DNA from: Beroe ovata
Taxonomy: Eukaryota > Ctenophora > Nuda > Beroida > Beroidae
NCBI GenBank assembly: GCA_946803715.1
Contig: CAMPET010000031.1
Span: 393,790-457,789, forward strand
DNA length: 64,000 nt
Direction of reading: 5' to 3'
This document shows, piece after piece, positions 24,059 to 35,156 of this stretch (within the stretch, counting starts at the first letter, position 1; every line of letters starts with the position of its first letter). The position numbers and the translations under genes are program-made. The notes under the pieces are model-generated. The model was given only the letters and a program-made list of their open reading frames with translations. It made no database searches and was not told the origin of the DNA.

Positions 24059-26651
24059 NTGTGTGTGTGTGACACACGCGTACCTTGACAATGTCAGGAT
24101 TGGTAAACACTTTGTTCAGGGGCTGTAGCTCTGTTCTCAGTGATAGTGTGTCCACTATGAAATCCTCTGTTCGTGTCGATATCTGGACATTGCACAATTT
24201 ACACTGTTCATAGTAGATTAACAACAACATGTACTAATTGTACATACAATACAACGGGAATATTGTACAATGTACACACTACACTGAAATTCTACAGCGA
24301 TGCACACATTATACACACACTGTGCACTAGTCACTACCTGCATGAGACACGCGAACCCAAGGTAACTTCTGTAACTATGCGCCTCCAGATCGATTGCCAC
24401 CTCCCTGACAGCCGCCAATTTGTCCACCAACCCCGCCACCTGCTCCACCTTGTCCACAATGGTGAGCGGGGTGTCTGCCACCTCCTTGGGTTCCTGCTTC
24501 AGACCCAGTTGTAGCTGCCACGGTCGGATCTCTAGTGTTTCCAACTCGTGCTGAGGGCAGACAGAGTGGTACCACCATGTATCACCATGGTGAGGAGTTA
24601 GTGGTGAGAATGGTGAGCACAGAGTGGTGAACAATGAACTGGGGTGAGAATGGTGAGCACAGAGTGGTGAGCAATGAACTGGGGTGAGAATGGTGAGGAA
24701 GGTGGTGTCTCACTGTTTCTTCTCACCTCATAGGGGTGTGGGTATTCTGTAGTCTGGTCTCCTCTAACATTCCTGATGAACGCCGACACCCCACACTCCT
24801 TGCCCTCTTCCAACAGTGACTTGTAGATCTCTTGCAACGGAACCTGAGTAATGGGATAGTTTCACATAGGGAGATAGTATGATCAATAGAGCCATCTTCA
24901 AGTGACCATATGTTGGGGCAATCACTAATCACACCATTGCTCAACACAAACGCAGATGATAGTAGATGGCCCACACTAACCTTTGCATTGGGTTTGTATC
25001 TGATGAGTGGAATGAAGGGTGTCTCTGTGTTGTCAGGTTTGACAGTCCATCTCAGCTGGGGGCGCAGTATGTTCTTGCTGTGAAGCAGTCTGATTGGCTT
25101 GTTCTGTTGTGAGCTAGAGTTTGTGTTCCATGCAGCCACCAATACCTGGGGGACAAGGGGAACTTCGCAATATTGATAACGCGTGAATTGGTATATCATT
25201 ATCATGTGACAGCAACAGATCAACGAAAATAAACATGGACTGCTAACACAACACGGTTTACTCACATCTTTGGGTGTTTTCTGCTGTATCTCCAACTTAT
25301 CTTCCTTCTTATCCAGTTTCAACATATCGATAATCTTATCCACTCGCTCCAGAAGAGTGTCATTAGCCTCCACCACTGCGTCTGTCTGCTCCTCCACCCC
25401 AGTAACTGTGGTGGAGGGGAGCACGTTCCACGCTTGATACACGTGGTGGTGCTTGAACATCTGAGTGGAAAATTAGTACGTGTGGATAATGTTGAATGAG
25501 AGGGAGAGAGGGGAAGAGAGAGAGGGAGAGAGAGAGGAGCCAATGTGAGTCTTACCTTGCCAATGAGTTGTAGAACACGTTGTCCCTGGTTCTTACTGAA
25601 CGCCATGAACGAGGGGTAGGAGAGGAAGAAATCGTATTCATCCTTCGTGCTTGGTAACTTCTTCGTTACTTTCAGAAACTGCACAACTGAAACAGAGATC
25701 ATACAAGTTAGCTAGGTTGGAGTGATATCACACTTCGACACGATCACAACACAGATCAACTTTGAAACGTAGTGATACTTACTCCCATTACAAAATACAG
25801 AGCGATTGCTTATAATCTGTACCTTGAGGTAGGAGAACGTTGGAGTAAGAATCAAAGTTCTCATATCCAAGGAAGGGGGCACCACCCCCAACTAGATCAG
25901 TCTCCTCTTGTGTCTCCTGTACAGTGGCTTGTGTCTCCACAGTGTCTTGTGTCTCTTCTGTCTTCTCCATCGTCTCCTCTTTCAAGGCCGGCTTGGCCTG
26001 TTCATCCTCAGTTTTAGCCACTTTAGATTTGGTCTCATCCGCAGTCTCCATGAAGTCTAAAGCAGCTGGTCTCTTCCTAGTCTCTTCTCCGATAAGTGGG
26101 ATAGCATCTGCCTCAACATTCTCGCTATTGTAGGTGGGTAAGCTCTGGTCCTGGTCTGTTTCGACCGGCTCATCATCATCGCTCTCACTTTCCGCTGGGA
26201 TCTCTGCTAAACAGTCATCACCCTCTGCTTTGATTTCCTCCACCATATTGACTCTGATACTGCCCAGCTGTGTTGTCTCCTTACAGTCGTCGTCGCTAAC
26301 ATCCACAGTGGCTATCTCAGAGCATTCCTCATCACTTATCTGTATAGTAGCTATTTTAGTGACTTTCTCACTTTTCCTCTCTGTTGATACCTCACTACTC
26401 TGTTCTTGACTGCTCTTCTCTTGACTCTGTTCCTCTTCCAAATTCACGATAACTTTCTTCTTCTTCTTTTTCTTGGACGCTTTTCCTGTCCCAGGCTTCT
26501 CTTTGACCTGCTTGGGTATTATTGCAATTTCATTGACTTCTTCTTCTTTCACTTCATCATCAAGTTCTGGTTGTGCCACAACTTTCTTCTTTTTCTGCTT
26601 AGTTGTCTGATTAGCGAGCTTCTTCTTTTCTTTAGGAGACTTTCGGGGCAT
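22058..26651 (-). CDS. EXOSC10: Exosome 3'-5' exonuclease EXOSC10 (Rrp6/PM-Scl-100)
   Basis: Catalytic subunit of the nuclear RNA exosome, acting in rRNA, snoRNA and mRNA 3' processing and decay. The PMC2NT cofactor-binding domain starts in the exon near 25690 ([20 protein letters not shown]) and continues near 25440 and 25140. The DEDD-Y nuclease is complete: [20 protein letters not shown] (24350-24410) supplies the first D and [21 protein letters not shown] (23860-23910) the second D, and [16 protein letters not shown] (23655-23705) the Tyr and last D. HRDC domain: [12 protein letters not shown] through [16 protein letters not shown] (22985-23190). The C-terminal exon (22058-22765) is Lys/Glu-rich and ends KTKFKR. 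Odd feature: about 250 residues of highly charged Lys/Glu sequence precede PMC2NT, from [11 protein letters not shown] at 26651, absent from the human protein. The stop is at 22058-22060. Confidence 0.95.
24029..24071. repeat. GT microsatellite with single N
   Basis: (GT)n lies in an EXOSC10 intron next to the exon ending near 24083 and is broken by one N at 24059. It is a simple repeat with a likely assembly join. Confidence 0.95.
24593..24700. repeat. About 45-bp tandem repeat in EXOSC10 intron
   Basis: Roughly 2.3 direct copies of a unit of about 45 bp containing ggtgagaatggtgagcacag and gtggtgagcaatgaactg lie in an EXOSC10 intron. Confidence 0.8.
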
Positions 26652-27247
26652 ACTACTGGAAAATAACGGGTAAACGGCATTGTTAAAAAATAATAGAGGG
26701 TCAATGCGCATTGTTAAAAATGCTTGTATAATTCTTGCATTATACACATCAGAAAACACAATGAAGAGAGTAGTGGAACCAATTATTCGACAAATAGGAA
26801 CTAAATAGTACCTTAAAACTACAGAATTATAAATTAACAAAGTGCATGTTCTGTACGTAATAAGCCGAAGCTGCGACATGGTTGAAACGTAGCGAGGATT
26901 TGATCAGTTGTGCGTGTGTGTGTGTTTCAAGGGTGCGTTTTGAGAGTGTGTTCAACGCTCAGAAAATATTAATAACTATTTCATGATCGATATTTGATTG
27001 AAGAAAACCAAGAGATACGATTAAAATGTCGTCAAGAGTTTACTCTCTTTTAAGTTATCAAAAGTTAAAACTGAAATAGTTTATCTTCATATAATATAGA
27101 ATACCAACATAATGGTATTTACTTGCACTGTATAGAATAACATGATAACAATGATTCAGTTACTTTCTCTTCTGTCTCACTCCCGACCGGCAATCATAGT
27201 CAGATGTCACGTTGCTGATGATGACGTCATCACGACATCACGTGTTG
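26652..27247. other. EXOSC10 upstream spacer
   Basis: A 596-bp spacer between EXOSC10 start and MORC stop, same strand. A short GT run occurs near 26912-26924. An ORF extends upstream of the EXOSC10 start (to 26879) with no family similarity, so I treat it as 5' UTR. Nothing else is seen. Confidence 0.5.
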
Positions 27248-30200
27248 TCATGACGATGGGGAGTCAGCTGTCACGTCACTAGGCTGAGATTTGGTGGACT
27301 CCTTGACAACCGCAGCGAGAATCTCGTCAACGTTGTCTCCCACTTCCTCTGTGTTAACTTCTGTGTCGGTTTCCTGAGGGAACACTGATCAGTTCAACTA
27401 TCTACCTCTGTTTTGTCTCCTTCTGATTCGGTGATAAGCATTTTTGTGAACATACACACAGTTACACACGGCGCGTTACAGACATAACACGTTACCTAGG
27501 ATAGAAACTCACGAATTTGAGGGATGGTTTCAGCAGTTGCATGACCAGTTTCCTCAGATTAGTCAGCTTCTCCTCAGTGCTCTCTGCTTTCTTCTCAGCG
27601 TCACTGGAGTGCTCCTGGTACTGTGCTATCAACTCCGTCAAATTCACTTCGTATGTGTCGAAAAACTTGTTCTGGGGGGGGCGGGTAATTATCGTCACTA
27701 TAACAGCGAGACATCTCTCACATTGCATAGCAGGGGAAAACTGACAGCACTTACCAGTAGTCAGTACCACTGCATTGAAAACTGACAACACAAGTAAAAA
27801 ACTCATTTACCAAGGGAAAGTCGAGTAGTTTGTCCAGGTCCAGGTTTATGAGGTCCTCCTTCTTGGTGGGCCACGATGGCGGTGAGAAGTAGTGAAGACA
27901 GAGCCTCAGACTCTCAGCCAACTTGTCTTGGATCTTCTTCAGGTTTATGTACTCGCGAGATGACTCTGAGAACAGATTGAAATTGAACAACAATTACCAA
28001 GGTGAGAGGAACTGTTACCAAGGCAATGAGAATTGTTACCAAGGTGATGAGAACTGTTACCAAGGTGACCTTTCTCTTGTGTGGGGAGGTTGTTTGAAGA
28101 CATGATATCTGAGTGATTGTTCAGCCCAGCATCCTTGGCTTTCTTTAGCGGGTGATCTCTCGATGGGGACAGACTCTGAGAAGAAGACGGATGTCAGTCA
28201 CTGATGAATAAAGTTGTTAGCCATGGTCTCAAACCATTGAGTCAAACCCAGGATGATACCCCAATGACTTACCCGCTTGTGACCAGAAGACGAAACTCCA
28301 TTGCTCTTCTTTAGCTCCTTCTTCTTCTTCAGGAAGAGCTGATCTTCCTCCTCTTCCTCTTCCTCTTCGTCGTCGTCGTCTCGTAGCTGTATGATCGGCT
28401 TCTTCTTGACAAGCCCGGAGTACTTCTCCTTCAGTCGCTTATACTCGTCCTGAAACGTATTCGATTAACAATTGTACCCTCTAGTGTCAACTCGGGCTTC
28501 ATCGAAAATAAGAGCAATTTCCAGCAAAAACCAAGATCTGAAACGGCCAGAATCGTGTTCTCCATCAAATTTTGAGTCGAATTAGTCCATTTTGGATCCA
28601 AAATATGACACAAAAAAATTCCGTCAAATCTGGTCAAAAACACTGATGGAAATCTGAAAGGGTCAAAACATCGACTTTCTCCAAATGATCTGATTATGAC
28701 GGGATATTGTTAGGACAGTGATCAAGAATTCCGATACCAATTTTTAATCAATTTTGACTTTATTTGTCGTCTTGAGACGATTTTTTGCGTCCCATGTACC
28801 CTCTAGTGTCAACTCAGGCTTTAACGAAAATTGGAGCAATTTCCAGCAAAAACCAAGATCTGAAACGGCCAGAATCGTGTTCTCCATCAAATTTTGAGTC
28901 GAATTAGTCCATTTTGGATCGAAAATATGACACAAAAAATTTCCGTCAAATCTGGCCAAAAACACTGATGGTTAGTATGGAAATCTGAAAGGGTCAAAAC
29001 ATCGACTTTCTCCAAATGATCTGATTATGACGGGATATTGTTAGGACAGTGATCAAGAATTCCGATACCAATTTTTAGACAATTTTGACTTTATTTGTCG
29101 TCTTGAGACGATTTTTTGCGTCCCATGTACCCTCTAGTGTCAACTCAGGCTTTAACGAAAATTGGAGCAATTTCCAGCAAAAACCAAGATCTGAAACGGC
29201 CAGAATCGTGTTCTCCATCAAATTTTGAGTCGAATTAGTCCATTTTGGATCGAAAATATGACACAAAAAATTTCCGTCAAATCTGGCCAAAAACACTGAT
29301 GGTTAGTATGGAAATCTGAAAGGGTCAAAACATCGACTTTCTCCAAATGATCTGATTATGACGGGATATTGTTAGGACAGTGATCAAGAATTCCGATACC
29401 AATTTTTAGACAATTTTGACTTTATTTGTCGTCTTGAGACGATTTTTTGCGTCCCATGTACCCTCTAGTGTCAACTCAGGCTTTAACGAAAATTGGAGCA
29501 ATTTCCAGCAAAAACCAAGATCTGAAACGGCCAGAATCGTGTTCTCCATCAAATTTTGAGTCGAATTAGTCCATTTTGGATCGAAAATATGACACAAAAA
29601 ATTTCCGTCAAATCTGGCCAAAAACACTGATGGTTAGTATGGAAATCTGAAAGGGTCAAAACATCGACTTTCTCCAAATGATCTGATTATGACGGGATAT
29701 TGTTAGGACAGTGATCAAGAATTCCGATACCAATTTTTAGACAATTTTGACTTTATTTGTCGTCTTGAGACGATTTTTTGCGTCCCATGTACCCTCTAGT
29801 GTCAACTCAGGCTTTAACGAAAATTGGAGCAATTTCCAGCAAAAACCAAGATCTGAAACGGCCAGAATCGTGTTCTCCATCAAATTTTGAGTCGAATTAG
29901 TCCATTTTGGATCGAAAATATGACACAAAAAATTTCCGTCAAATCTGGCCAAAAACACTGATGGTTAGTATGGAAATCTGAAAGGGTCAAAACATCGACT
30001 TTCTCCAAATGATCTGATTATGACGGGATATTGTTAGGACAGTGATCAAGAATTCCGATACCAATTTTTAGACAATTTTGACTTTATTTGTCGTCTTGAG
30101 ACGATTTTTTGCGTCCCACGTACCCTCTAGTGTCAACTCAGGCTTTAACGAAAATTGGAGCAATTTCCAACAGAAACCAAGATCTGAAACGGCCAGAATC

Positions 30201-33200
30201 GTGTTCTCCATCAAATTTTCAGTCGAATTAGTCCATTTTGGATCGAAAATATGGCACAAAAAATTTCCGTCAAATCTGGTCAAAAACACTGATGGTTAGT
30301 ATGGAAATCTGAAAGGGTCAAAACATCGACTTTCTCCAAATAATCTGATTATGACGGGATATTGTTAGGACAGTGATCAAGAATTCCGATACCAATTTTT
30401 AGACAATTTTGACTTTATTTGTCGTCTTGAGACGATTTTTTGCGTCCCATGTACCCTCTAGTGTCAACTCAGGCTTTAACGAAAATTGGAGCAATTTCCA
30501 GCAAAAACCAAGATCTGAAACGGCCAGAATCGTGTTCTCCATCAAATTTTGAGTCGAATTAGTCCATTTTGGATCGAAAATATGACACAAAAAAATTCCG
30601 TCAAATCTGGTCAAAAACACTGATGGTTAGTATGGAAATCTGAAAGGTTCAAAACATCGACTTTCTCCAAATTTTCTGATTATGACGGGATATTGTTAAG
30701 ACAGTGATCAAGAATTCCGATACCAATTTTTAATCAATTTTGACTTTATTTGTCGTCTTGAGACGATTTTTTGCGTCCCATGTACCCTCTAGTGTCAACT
30801 CAGGCTTTAACGAAAATTGGAGCAATTTCCAACAGAAACCAAGATCTGAAACGGCCAGAATCGTGTTCTCCATCAAATTTTCAGTCGAATTAGTCCATTT
30901 TGGATCGAAAATATGACACAAAAAATTTCCGTCAAATCTGGTCAAAAACACTGATGGTGTATGGAAATCTGAAAGGGTCAAAACATCGACTTTCTCCAAA
31001 TGATCTGATTATGACGGGATATTGTTAGGACAGTGATCAAGAATTCCGATACCAATTTTTAGACAATTTTGACTTTATTTGTCGTCTTGAGACGATTATT
31101 TATGTCCCGTGTAAGTTCACATTGGTGATCAGAGTGATGGGTAACAGAGATTATAACAGTTTGATCACCTTGTCAAAGCCGAGGGGAACAGATCCATTCT
31201 TTGAGGCTATTTTCTGAGTTTCTTTGCTCAGAGTTGACCGACTGCCACCAGTAATCTCTTTAGGTGGCTTGGGAGTGGACTTAGCAACCAACTTCGAGGA
31301 CGATTTCTTGGCTGTTTCCGGAGTTCGTGATACGACGATGGGGGAGATACTTCGTTTCTGAAACACATCAACAATGAATAACTAAACTGTGAAGGAGAAT
31401 AACTGTGTAATAACTAGCTCTGTGACCACTCCCTCAACTCTATCAAGAGAAGGTTACCTTCTTAGAAAGTGGGACCGATTCCTCTGCTGCTCCCTTCCTC
31501 CCTCTCTCCTCTCCACTCTTCTTCTTTTCCCGGCTGGCGGTGCTCTCCAACGAGGAGAGCGTCGATTTCTTCTGAGTTTTCTCCTCGAAAGGGCGCTGAG
31601 TGATGTTTGCCAGTGGGATTTTCACTTGATGTTCTGCTATCATGCACCTGAGTGGCAGCTTATAAGTGAGTACACTGACCATGGTGTATTACCTATATGA
31701 TGAAAATGACTTTGACTAACTTGTTGTAGTTGACATCTGAGTTTTGGTGGCAGGTCCATTCATCACTGAGTGACTCCGACACTTTGAAATTAGCGTGGGA
31801 GAAGGGCAGCACCCGCCACTTTAAACAACGGTCTGAGGACACACATGTGAAAACAGATGCGCGAGGATTGGATCATACATTGATGTTGGCCCTTAGGGAG
31901 AGAGAGAGGGGGGTGGATGAAATTGGGGAACCAATTACTGTGTCTCACCGCATTGCATCCATTGAGTTGTTTTGATCATCCGTTTCTTGATATACTTTGA
32001 CTCTTGTGAAGGTTCCTCGGTCCATTTGTTAGTAAAGTATCCAAACTCAGCCCAGAAGTTCCTAACCCCTGATCCAGTCCTTGGATCAACCACACCACAT
32101 ATCTGCCAGTAGTGGTGCAGATGCTCACCAAGTGCTCTCAGCAAATGTCTGTACTCTTTGGCATCGGCAAAGTCCTGCTTGTTGTGTGTGGGTTCCAGCA
32201 CAAGGTAAGGGACATTCACCACACCTATCACGCCAACACCAGAGCTTCCACCTTCTAGTTGCGGGCCTACTCTCTCATACATCTTTATCAGCCGACTGCA
32301 GTTGTACACAAACATTCCAAAACATTTCCTGTTCTGGATGTTCAGTCCGAATGTGAATTTCAGTGTTTTGGGTTCCTTCAGAGACCTGAAGAACGGCTTA
32401 TTAGACGCTGTATTGACCTCGATTTCATCACCTACACATTTATCTTAAGGACGGATAACTCACTTTCGCTTTCTCTCTGCCAACTTTTTGAGCACCTCAC
32501 AGTCTCGCCTGCAATCTACAGCATGTCTCTGTGTCACCCTGAGTTCCATCCTCTCTTCCTTGGTCCCACCATCACCTAACCGTCTCTCCAGATTCCTGGC
32601 ATCAGACTCTGCTTCTCGTGCCCTCTCCTCAGCTAGCTTACACCTGTTCTCCGCCTCGAATGTCTCTTTCTCGGACCGAGCTTTGAACCTCGCTGATGAG
32701 TACTCATATTGCCTGAAATAGGGACGAATAACCTCTTGACAATTAATACTTGACATATCTAACACCTGAACTAAAAATTGGTAGAGTTCTTGCATTAAAC
32801 ACACCTTGGCAAGTAGGACAAAGTCTCCAGTCTTTTAGTCCTTACTTTAGAGTTCTGGACATAGATTCTCATCCTGGGCTCTTGGTACAGGACTGCAGTG
32901 TATGCTCTGAACGACTTCTTCTCTGGTATCTCAAAGTGTTCTCTCTCATCTTCATACTCTTTTTCATAGTCCATTTGGGTTAGGAGTATGTCTTGTGGAT
33001 CAGTTTTTATCTGGACAAATAAAAAGGTACAGCATATAAATTAAATTCTAGGTAACTATATGACTCTTCAAAATGAACCCTCCCCAAAAGCTGATATAAA
33101 TGAAAGGTGTGACATTCCGATAATGTTTCTGAAATTGTACTTTCAGAAAGATGCAAAGCAACTAACATCAATCTCAGACTCTCCATTATCCAGGGTTTTC

Positions 33201-34028
33201 AAGTTGTAAATCACCACAAGTGTACCAGTATCACTATCAATCTTGTCAAACTGCTCAAACAACTGTTTTTTGGTATTAAATGGGGAGTACTTCAGAATCA
33301 AATCCATCTCCTGCAAGGTAAAGTTAATCGGTGATGATACAAGGCAAAAGGCTATACATCATGAAATTACATCACTCAAAGATTAATGGCAAGAATGGAG
33401 AATAAAAGATAAAAACCACTGCATGTTTCTCTCTGTCATCATCATGGGCTGGAAGGGGAAGACGAGTCTGTCTATTCCAACTTGGCATTGGTATGAGCAC
33501 TTCGTTAAGGCTTTCTGTCTCATGAAATGTCCTTGAGAGCATAAGACAGCTCATTGAACTCTCCTTCTTAGTAAACAAGATGAAATCTTTGCCTATTCTC
33601 ATTGAACCAGACTTCAGACCATTGCCATACTGTCCTATCATATTGGATTCCCCTGACTTCTTACAGGAGGATCCAAATTTCATAACAGAGCATACTTCAT
33701 CAGGGTCCATGCCATCACCATCATCAAGGACGCAAAGCATACAACTTCCCCTCAAGTCTTCTCTAGAGACAGTATAAATGCTAACTTTTGTTGCAGCTGC
33801 ATCCCTTGAGTTGTCAAGAAGTTCTGCTAATGCTCCAAACAGGAATTCATGTGTTGTGCTGAAATATGCAATACAACATACAGTCCCTATGATTTCTAAA
33901 TGTAAATATCTGAATATGTGTCCAACAATTTTTGCAAGAGTCAGCATCAAGTGTGTCTAAGAATACCTGTTTGTGTGGAGATATTCAAAGCTAAGCTGAG
34001 CACGACTCAGAGAAGTATACTTGCTCAT
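27248..34028 (-). CDS. MORC family CW-type zinc finger ATPase
   Basis: A MORC-family GHKL ATPase, a nuclear chromatin-compacting or silencing factor. Exon 1 gives [20 protein letters not shown]. The next exons carry the ATP site: [16 protein letters not shown] (catalytic Glu and Asn), [12 protein letters not shown] and [15 protein letters not shown] (33600-33850). The S5-like transducer follows (33170-33310, 32830-33010), with a coiled-coil insertion rich in Glu/Arg (32460-32720) and the block [20 protein letters not shown] (32300-32370). The CW zinc finger is complete across three exons: [16 protein letters not shown]...[16 protein letters not shown] (31640-31970), all four Cys present. The C-terminal part is low-complexity and charged (31150-31640, 28120-28450), then coiled coil (27500-27990, [20 protein letters not shown]), ending [17 protein letters not shown]. 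The stop is at 27248-27250. Domain order fits MORC3/MORC4 best; I do not assign an orthologue. Confidence 0.92.
28000..28065. repeat. GTTACCAAGGTGATGAGAACT repeat
   Basis: Three to four direct units of about 21 bp (gttaccaaggtgatgagaac and variants) occupy a short MORC intron. The core GTTACC resembles an RFX half-site, as in the INTS3 array. Confidence 0.75.
28472..31113. repeat. 331-bp tandem satellite, 8 copies in MORC intron
   Basis: Eight direct copies have a period of 331 bp; the first lacks 9 bp. The four units from 28744 to about 30067 are almost identical, and differences such as cagcaaaa/caacagaa recur in units 6 and 8. The array fills nearly the whole intron between the MORC exon ending near 31171 and the exon starting at 28451, and stops only about 20 bp from the 3' splice site. 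Each unit contains an inverted repeat CGTCT-TG-AGACG and a 73-codon open frame on the minus strand. Since 331 is not a multiple of 3, these frames cannot be one gene. Confidence 0.97.
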
Positions 34029-34440
34029 TACTACATCTGGTAGCTACCTGCAACTATATCACTCAAATAAGTCACCTCAAAATTTGAACATGAAATCAGT
34101 TGAGTGCAAATTATAGTCAAATCATAGATTGGAAAGCCCATGATTTGGCACAGGATGATTGAATAATACTATGACAGGCATCAAAAATTTCATCAACAGC
34201 CAAAATAATTTTATACTGCATTTGAATACACGCAATGAAGTGAGATAAAAAGGAGTGAGTTAAAAAGTTGTGAGTTAAAAAGTAGTGAGTTAAAAGATAA
34301 AATTAGTCAATAATGGAGGAGAATCAATTCGCTAAAATGATGGAATCTCTTTGCTCTCCATTTGTCCCAATCACGCCGCACACATATGGTACAGATGACA
34401 ATAAGCAAATTCGGCTATTCCGTCACTGCCGGATGCGATT
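34029..34440. other. MORC upstream region with 18-bp repeat
   Basis: This is MORC 5' flank. At 34248-34305 there are about four direct units of (gtgagttaaaaagtagt). No exon is supported. The 81-codon frame from 34313 runs into the fold-back element and has no recognisable content. Confidence 0.6.
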
Positions 34441-34446
34441 TGTCCA

Positions 34447-34824
34447 TTGTCGATCGATGATAGACTTTGTCGAGAATTTTGTTTTGCGCGCGCGGCACAA
34501 ACTTATTCGCGGCTTGCATCAGCGGTTTAACATCGCCAAACAATATGTCCACGATTAGTGTTCCTTGTGTGCGCAAGGATCAGCCAGGCCAGATAACAAT
34601 CGGCAATGTTTCTGCCTGGCTAGTGCTACGGCGCTATATTGATATCGCTTGCCGGATGTTATCTGTCCACTGTTTCTTGCGCGCGCCTTCATTGTGCATT
34701 AGCTTTCGATAAAGCTAGATAGCCTTGTCGGGCGATGCCAGACCGCTGATGCAAGCCGCGCATCTGAGAATAAGTTTGCGCGCGCGCAACGAAATTCTCG
34801 ACAGGGTCTATCATCGATCGACAA
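34447..34824. mobile_element. Long fold-back (inverted repeat) element A
   Basis: Left arm 34447-34537 and right arm 34731-34824 are reverse complements with high identity. For example ttgtcgatcgatgatagac (34447) pairs with 34806-34824, and gcggcttgcatcagcggttt (34509) pairs with 34740-34759. The loop is about 190 bp. The arms contain alternating gcgcgc tracts. There is no coding capacity. It looks like a non-autonomous fold-back/MITE-type element; target-site duplications were not established. Confidence 0.7.
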
Positions 34825-34978
34825 AGATAGCCTAGCGCGCGCGAAACAGAGATCTAATAAAGCTAAGTCTGCACTGATCACTTGTCTTTGCCATCCTGTG
34901 CACAAGTTGCGCGCCCCTGTTCTACTCAGTGAACTGAAAAGTCGTAGAAACCATGGAGACGCGCAGCGCGCGGCGCGC

Positions 34979-35156
34979 GCGGAGTATTTGGGTCACGCCG
35001 CGCAGCGCGGGAACAGGGAACATGCCATCCGGATGTTATCAATATCCGTCCACTGCTTCATGCGCGCGTTCATCGAAGGCCGAAACGAAACAGGCCTGTT
35101 TCGGCCTTCGATGAAGCTGAAGGTGCGCGCGTGACATCATGACCCAAATACTCCGC
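34979..35156. mobile_element. Nested fold-back element B with GC-rich stem
   Basis: Outer arms GCGGAGTATTTGGGTCA (34979-34995) and its exact reverse complement (35140-35156) enclose an inner perfect 17-bp stem TCATCGAAGGCCGAAAC (35070-35086 with 35098-35114). The inner loop is itself part of the 16-bp palindrome gaaacaggcctgtttc. A module of about 40 bp (ccggatgttatc...gtccactg) is shared with element A (34653 and 35029), so the two belong to one family. Confidence 0.75.

Noticed and set aside
28744-30999. Seven near-identical 73-89-codon minus-strand open frames (start [12 protein letters not shown]) looking like a tandem gene family
   Set aside because: They repeat with the 331-bp satellite period, lie inside a MORC intron, have no start context or splice signals of their own, and the identity extends equally through non-coding bases.
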